Assembly (NCBI RefSeq): GCF_052145335.1
Contig: NZ_JBKQOU010000192.1
Coordinates: 1-8,570, forward strand
Direction: 5' to 3'
Length of the DNA stretch: 8,570 nt
From: Rhodoblastus sp052145335
GTDB taxonomy: Bacteria; Pseudomonadota; Alphaproteobacteria; Rhizobiales; Beijerinckiaceae
Positions 5,555-8,570 of this stretch are shown here, one piece after another. Numbering within the stretch: the first letter of the stretch is position 1; each line of letters begins with the position of its first letter. The notes below the pieces were generated by a model. The model searched no databases. It was given only the letters and a program-made list of their open reading frames with translations, and was not told the origin of the DNA. The position numbers and the translations under genes were made by a program.

Positions 5555-7090
5555 ATGACCACGCTTGCTTTCGCCGACCTGCCGCTACGGCGCCTGTTCG
5601 CGCGTCTCGACTTCGCGCCTCGACCTCGCGAGGAAAATTTGCTCGACCTGCTTGGGCGATGGGACACATTGCGCGAGGGCCATGTCGCGCCGAAATTGCC
5701 GCTGAGCGAGGGAGCGGTCCCGCCGGACGCCTTCGTGTTCCTGCGGGGCGGCCTTGAGCACGACTATATTTTGCAGCACCCGTACGCCGGACTCGCGGCC
5801 CTTTTGGGGATCGCGCAGGCTGACGACAAATTGAGCAAAGCGCCGATCCTGCGGCAGGCGGCGCGCTTACGCCGGTTGTTCGACACCGTGATCCAAACCG
5901 GCGAGCCGGTGCTGGCGGAATTTTCCATCGAAGGCCACGGCGAAAGCGCGTCGGTGGTCGATTTTCTGGCGGCGCCATTGGCCGACGAAGAAGGCCGGAT
6001 CGCTGGCGTCTTAGGCGGTTATGCATTGCGTCCGGAGTTGGGAGGCGAGGCGCATCGACCGAGCCATGCGGCGCCGGCAAGCGGCCCCGTCGTTTTTGCG
6101 CTGTCCAATTCTCGCGCGCTTGCGGAAAATGTCGCCGCACGTCTCGGGAGCGCGGTTGCGGCGCATGAGCTGCGCAAATTCGAGGACGGAGAATTCAAGA
6201 TCCGGCCTCTGGTTGGCGTGCGCGGGCGTGACGTCTATGTATTCGCCGACCTGGCGGCCTGCGCCGGCGAAAGCGTCAACGACAAGCTTTGCAAATTGCT
6301 GTTCTTCGTCGGCGCGCTGAAACAGTCGGCGGCGCAGCGGGTGACGGTCGTCGCGCCCTATCTCTGCTATGCGCGCAAGGAGCGCCAGACCAAGCCGCGC
6401 GATCCGGTCGCGACGCGCTATCTCGCGCAAATGTTCGAAGCGGTCGGCGTCGATTGCGTCATCACCATGACGGCGCATGATCTGGCTGCGTTCCAGAACG
6501 CCTACCGCTGCGGCGCCGAACATCTCGACGCCGGCGCGCTGTTCGCTCACGCGCTGGCTGAGCGGCTTGAGGGGCGGGAAGTCGCGGTCGTGTCGCCCGA
6601 TCCTGGGGGCGAAAAGCGCGCGGAACTGTTCCGCGAAACGCTCGAACGCAGACTCAAGGCGCCGGTGGCCAAGGGACTCGTCGACAAGAAGCGCAGCATG
6701 GGCAAAGTCACCGGCGATTTGTTCGCCGGTGATGTCGAGGGACGCGTCGCGGTCGTTTACGATGACATGATCGTCGGCGGCGGCACTATGACGCGCGCCG
6801 CAAAGGCTTGCCGAAGAAATGGCGCAAGCGAGGTCATCGCGGTGGCGACGCATGGCCTGTTCACCGGCGGGGCGGAACAGTTTTTTCGCGATCCCTCGAT
6901 CGATGAAATCTGGATCACCGACAGCATAATGCCCGGCGCTTCGGTGGAAGCCGAGGTCCGCAACGGCCGGGTGCGCCTCGTTCCTGTCGGCAAGCTTCTC
7001 GCGGATGTCATTCGCGCATGCCATTCGGGCGGCTCGATCGACGATCTGCTTGAACATGATCTGAGCCCGATGGTTGAGGCTGGCGGCTGA
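5555..7090 (+). CDS. prs: PRPP synthetase with N-terminal PAS-like domain
   Basis: The enzyme should convert ribose 5-phosphate and ATP to PRPP and AMP, in the cytosol, feeding nucleotide and NAD synthesis. At 511 residues it is far longer than a usual synthetase (about 310-330). Residues 28-158 look like an alphaproteobacterial PAS_5-type domain: LLDLLGRWDTLREGHVAPK, a central hydrophobic strand region, LRRLFDTVIQTGEPVLAEF and a final VVDFLAAPLADEEGRIAGVLGG. A Pro/Ala-rich linker (159-177) leads to the synthetase at 178-505. Its motifs include LRKFEDGEFKIR (206-217), VRGRDVYVF (222-230), PYLCYARKERQTKPRDP (268-284), TMTAHDL with His308, SPDPGG (347-352), the flexible-loop DKKRS (377-381) and ATHGLFTGG (431-439). 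The PRPP loop reads YDDMIVGGGTM (402-412) where canonical enzymes have DDxIDTGGT. It starts 19 bases after polX and ends 11 before pncB. Synthetase family membership is firm; the PAS call is by pattern. Confidence 0.88.
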   Translation: MTTLAFADLPLRRLFARLDFAPRPREENLLDLLGRWDTLREGHVAPKLPLSEGAVPPDAFVFLRGGLEHDYILQHPYAGLAALLGIAQADDKLSKAPILRQAARLRRLFDTVIQTGEPVLAEFSIEGHGESASVVDFLAAPLADEEGRIAGVLGGYALRPELGGEAHRPSHAAPASGPVVFALSNSRALAENVAARLGSAVAAHELRKFEDGEFKIRPLVGVRGRDVYVFADLAACAGESVNDKLCKLLFFVGALKQSAAQRVTVVAPYLCYARKERQTKPRDPVATRYLAQMFEAVGVDCVITMTAHDLAAFQNAYRCGAEHLDAGALFAHALAERLEGREVAVVSPDPGGEKRAELFRETLERRLKAPVAKGLVDKKRSMGKVTGDLFAGDVEGRVAVVYDDMIVGGGTMTRAAKACRRNGASEVIAVATHGLFTGGAEQFFRDPSIDEIWITDSIMPGASVEAEVRNGRVRLVPVGKLLADVIRACHSGGSIDDLLEHDLSPMVEAGG

Positions 7091-7101
7091 AAGCGGGGAC
7101 A

Positions 7102-8460
7102 ATGGGTTTCGGTGGAGCTGAAGGCGGCGGCCTCTTCACGGATCTCTATGAACTGACCATGCTGCGCGCCTATGGCGACTGCGGCATGGACGATGACGCC
7201 GTGTTCAGCCTCTTCGTCCGCCACATGCCCGAGGATCGCAACCTGCTGATCGCCTGCGGGCTGGATGATGTTCTTGCCGAGATCGAGCGCTTCCGCTTCT
7301 CGCCGGACGACATCGACTATTTGCGTTCGCTGGGGATGTTTTCGGTTAGCTTCGTCAATGGACTTCGCCAATTCCGGTTTACCGGAGACATTTTCGCCAT
7401 GCCGGAGGGGACGCCGTTCTTTCCGGACGAGCCGGTCCTGGAAGTGGCGGCGCCGATCGGGGAAGGCCAGATTCTCGAAACCGTCATTCTCAACCAGATC
7501 GGCCTGCAAACCATTCTGGCGTCGAAGGCCCATCGCGTGGTGGCGGCGGCTTCAGGCCGGCAGGTCGTCGACTTCGGCGCCAGGCGAGCGCAAGGCTTCG
7601 ACGCCGCGCTCAAAGGCGCGCGCGCCTTTGCGATCGCCGGCGTCGGCGGAACATCGCTGCTGGCGGCAGGCGAGCGATATGGTCTTCCGGTTAGCGGAAC
7701 GATGGCGCATAGTTTTGTGGAGGCCTTCGCCAGCGAGGCTGAAGCCTTCGCGGCGATGGCGCGCGTCTATCCGAGCACGGTGCTGCTCGTCGATACCTAC
7801 GACAGTTTGCAGGGCGTGGAAAAAGTCGTCGCTTTGGCGAAAAAACTTGGGCCGGACTGCCGCTTGACGGGCATTCGGCTGGATTCCGGGGATCTCGACG
7901 AACTGTCGCGCGGCGCGCGCGCGATGCTGGATGAGGCGGGCCTTGCGCAATTGAAGATCGTCGCCAGCGGCGGCCTGACCGAAAAACGCGTCGAGGCTCT
8001 GGTCAAGGCTGGCGCGCCTATCGATATTTTTGGCGTCGGAACCGAAATGAGCGTCTCGGCCGACGCGCCTTGTCTCGATATCGCCTACAAACTGACCGAA
8101 TACGCGGGAGCCGGCAGAATGAAGCTTTCCAGCGTGAAAAGCACCATGCCGGGCCGCAAGCAGGTGTTCCGTCAGGAAAGCGACGGCGTCGCGGTTCGAG
8201 ACGTCATCGCCCGGGCTGACGAGGCGTGCGACGGGACGCCTCTCTTGCAACAGGTGATGCGCCGGGGCAAGCGCCTGAGTCCGCCGACGGGCCTGTCCGC
8301 CATTCAGGACCGGACAGCGCGGCAGATCGGCAAAATGCCGCCAGAATTGCGAGCCTTGGCGCCGGCGAGCCGGGGCTACCCGGTCGCCGTCTCCGATCGC
8401 CTTCGCTCCGAGACAGAGGCTCTTCGCGCCCGCCTCGCGGCGGACGAGGCAGCCGGCTAG
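7102..8460 (+). CDS. pncB: Nicotinate phosphoribosyltransferase
   Basis: This 452-residue cytosolic enzyme joins nicotinate to PRPP, giving nicotinate mononucleotide, pyrophosphate and, with coupled ATP hydrolysis, ADP and phosphate; it is the entry step of the Preiss-Handler NAD salvage route. Family motifs in order are LFTDLYELTM (11-20), DFGARRAQG (157-165), GTMAHSFVEAF (199-209), in which His203 is the likely phosphorylated catalytic histidine, LLVDTYDS (228-235), GIRLDSGDLDELS (257-269), KIVASGGLTE (285-294) and DIFGVGTEMSVSADAP (308-323). The length fits bacterial members and no motif is broken. The Shine-Dalgarno is weak: GGGGA ends two bases from the ATG, so translation is probably coupled to the preceding synthetase, which supplies its co-substrate PRPP. 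The stop TAG 8458-8460 overlaps the stop of the convergent gene. Confidence 0.95.
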   Translation: MGFGGAEGGGLFTDLYELTMLRAYGDCGMDDDAVFSLFVRHMPEDRNLLIACGLDDVLAEIERFRFSPDDIDYLRSLGMFSVSFVNGLRQFRFTGDIFAMPEGTPFFPDEPVLEVAAPIGEGQILETVILNQIGLQTILASKAHRVVAAASGRQVVDFGARRAQGFDAALKGARAFAIAGVGGTSLLAAGERYGLPVSGTMAHSFVEAFASEAEAFAAMARVYPSTVLLVDTYDSLQGVEKVVALAKKLGPDCRLTGIRLDSGDLDELSRGARAMLDEAGLAQLKIVASGGLTEKRVEALVKAGAPIDIFGVGTEMSVSADAPCLDIAYKLTEYAGAGRMKLSSVKSTMPGRKQVFRQESDGVAVRDVIARADEACDGTPLLQQVMRRGKRLSPPTGLSAIQDRTARQIGKMPPELRALAPASRGYPVAVSDRLRSETEALRARLAADEAAG

Positions 8461-8570
8461 CCTTGCGTGAGACGGTCGAGCGCTTGTTCCGCCAAGGAGA
8501 GATAGCGCGCCGCCAGCGGCTCCCATTTTTCCGGCTGGCGCGGCGAAGGATCAAGCAAATGCGCAAGAGT
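8457..8570 (-). CDS. C-terminal end of an unrecognised gene, cut by the window edge
   Basis: On the - strand a frame enters from the right edge and runs 37 codons to TAG (complement of 8457-8459). It reads as a plausible helical C-terminus, with the pieces LAHLLDPSPRQPEKWEPL and ARYLSLAEQALDRLTQG. Codon third positions are GC-rich, as in the neighbouring genes, which supports this frame over the other - strand frames. The family is not recognised. The gene is convergent with pncB and their stops share the bases CTAG; no terminator hairpin is visible between them. Confidence 0.5.
   Translation of the reverse strand, partial: TLAHLLDPSPRQPEKWEPLAARYLSLAEQALDRLTQG

Noticed and set aside
5130..6140. 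Antisense open frame of 336 codons spanning the polX/prs junction
   Set aside because: It has an Arg/Pro/Ala-rich translation with no domain and lies opposite two recognised genes; a GC-bias shadow.
6011..7102. Antisense open frame of 363 codons opposite the synthetase core
   Set aside because: The sense strand carries all PRPP synthetase motifs; the antisense frame has none and no ribosome site was seen.
7552..8526. Antisense open frame of 324 codons opposite pncB, overlapping the right edge
   Set aside because: The sense strand is unmistakably pncB. At the right edge, a different - strand frame (ending at 8457) has the more protein-like translation and codon use.
1..8570. CRISPR array, tRNA/rRNA genes, insertion sequence or integrase
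   Set aside because: No regularly spaced repeats, no tRNA-like cloverleaf or rRNA signature, and no transposase or integrase motifs were seen in any frame; the island idea rests on gene content only.

Overview
The window is GC-rich with strongly GC-biased third codon positions. Its gene families (PAS_5-type domain, host-attachment protein, class A Hsp20, erythromycin-esterase homologue, PolX) fit an alphaproteobacterium. A Hyphomicrobiales lineage such as the methanotroph/Beijerinckiaceae group is my best guess from general knowledge, not something the sequence proves. Every complete gene recognised reads on the + strand; one partial gene enters from the right on the - strand.

Left part (1-1076): about 110 bases with no assignable gene are followed by a small exported single-haem cytochrome c (114-605). 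Next is a short remnant that reads like the N-terminal membrane anchor and part of the periplasmic domain of an FtsH protease (648-902), with the whole ATPase and protease missing. About 170 bases upstream of hsp20 hold a direct repeat and a weak promoter candidate.

Middle part (1077-3584): hsp20 (small heat-shock chaperone), a strong hairpin, an erythromycin-esterase family hydrolase, an 8-codon mini-ORF behind a perfect AGGAGG, and a host-attachment family protein (PF10116 type). This mix resembles the stress-tolerance islands of proteobacteria, in which Hsp20 and FtsH genes are recurrent neighbours.

Right part (3772-8460): a tight three-gene run of polX, a PRPP synthetase carrying an extra N-terminal PAS-like domain, and pncB (gaps of 19 and 11 bases). 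The last two form a biochemical chain: the synthetase makes PRPP, and nicotinate phosphoribosyltransferase consumes PRPP in NAD salvage. PolX is a gap-filling repair polymerase/nuclease. A reasonable inference is a stress or dormancy-recovery module combining protein protection, DNA repair and NAD/nucleotide resupply, with PRPP production possibly gated by the PAS-like domain. pncB ends on a CTAG that also contains the stop of the convergent partial gene.

The most noteworthy item is the PAS-PRPP synthetase fusion with its altered PRPP-binding loop. The decayed ftsH and the in-frame mini-ORF before the host-attachment gene come next.
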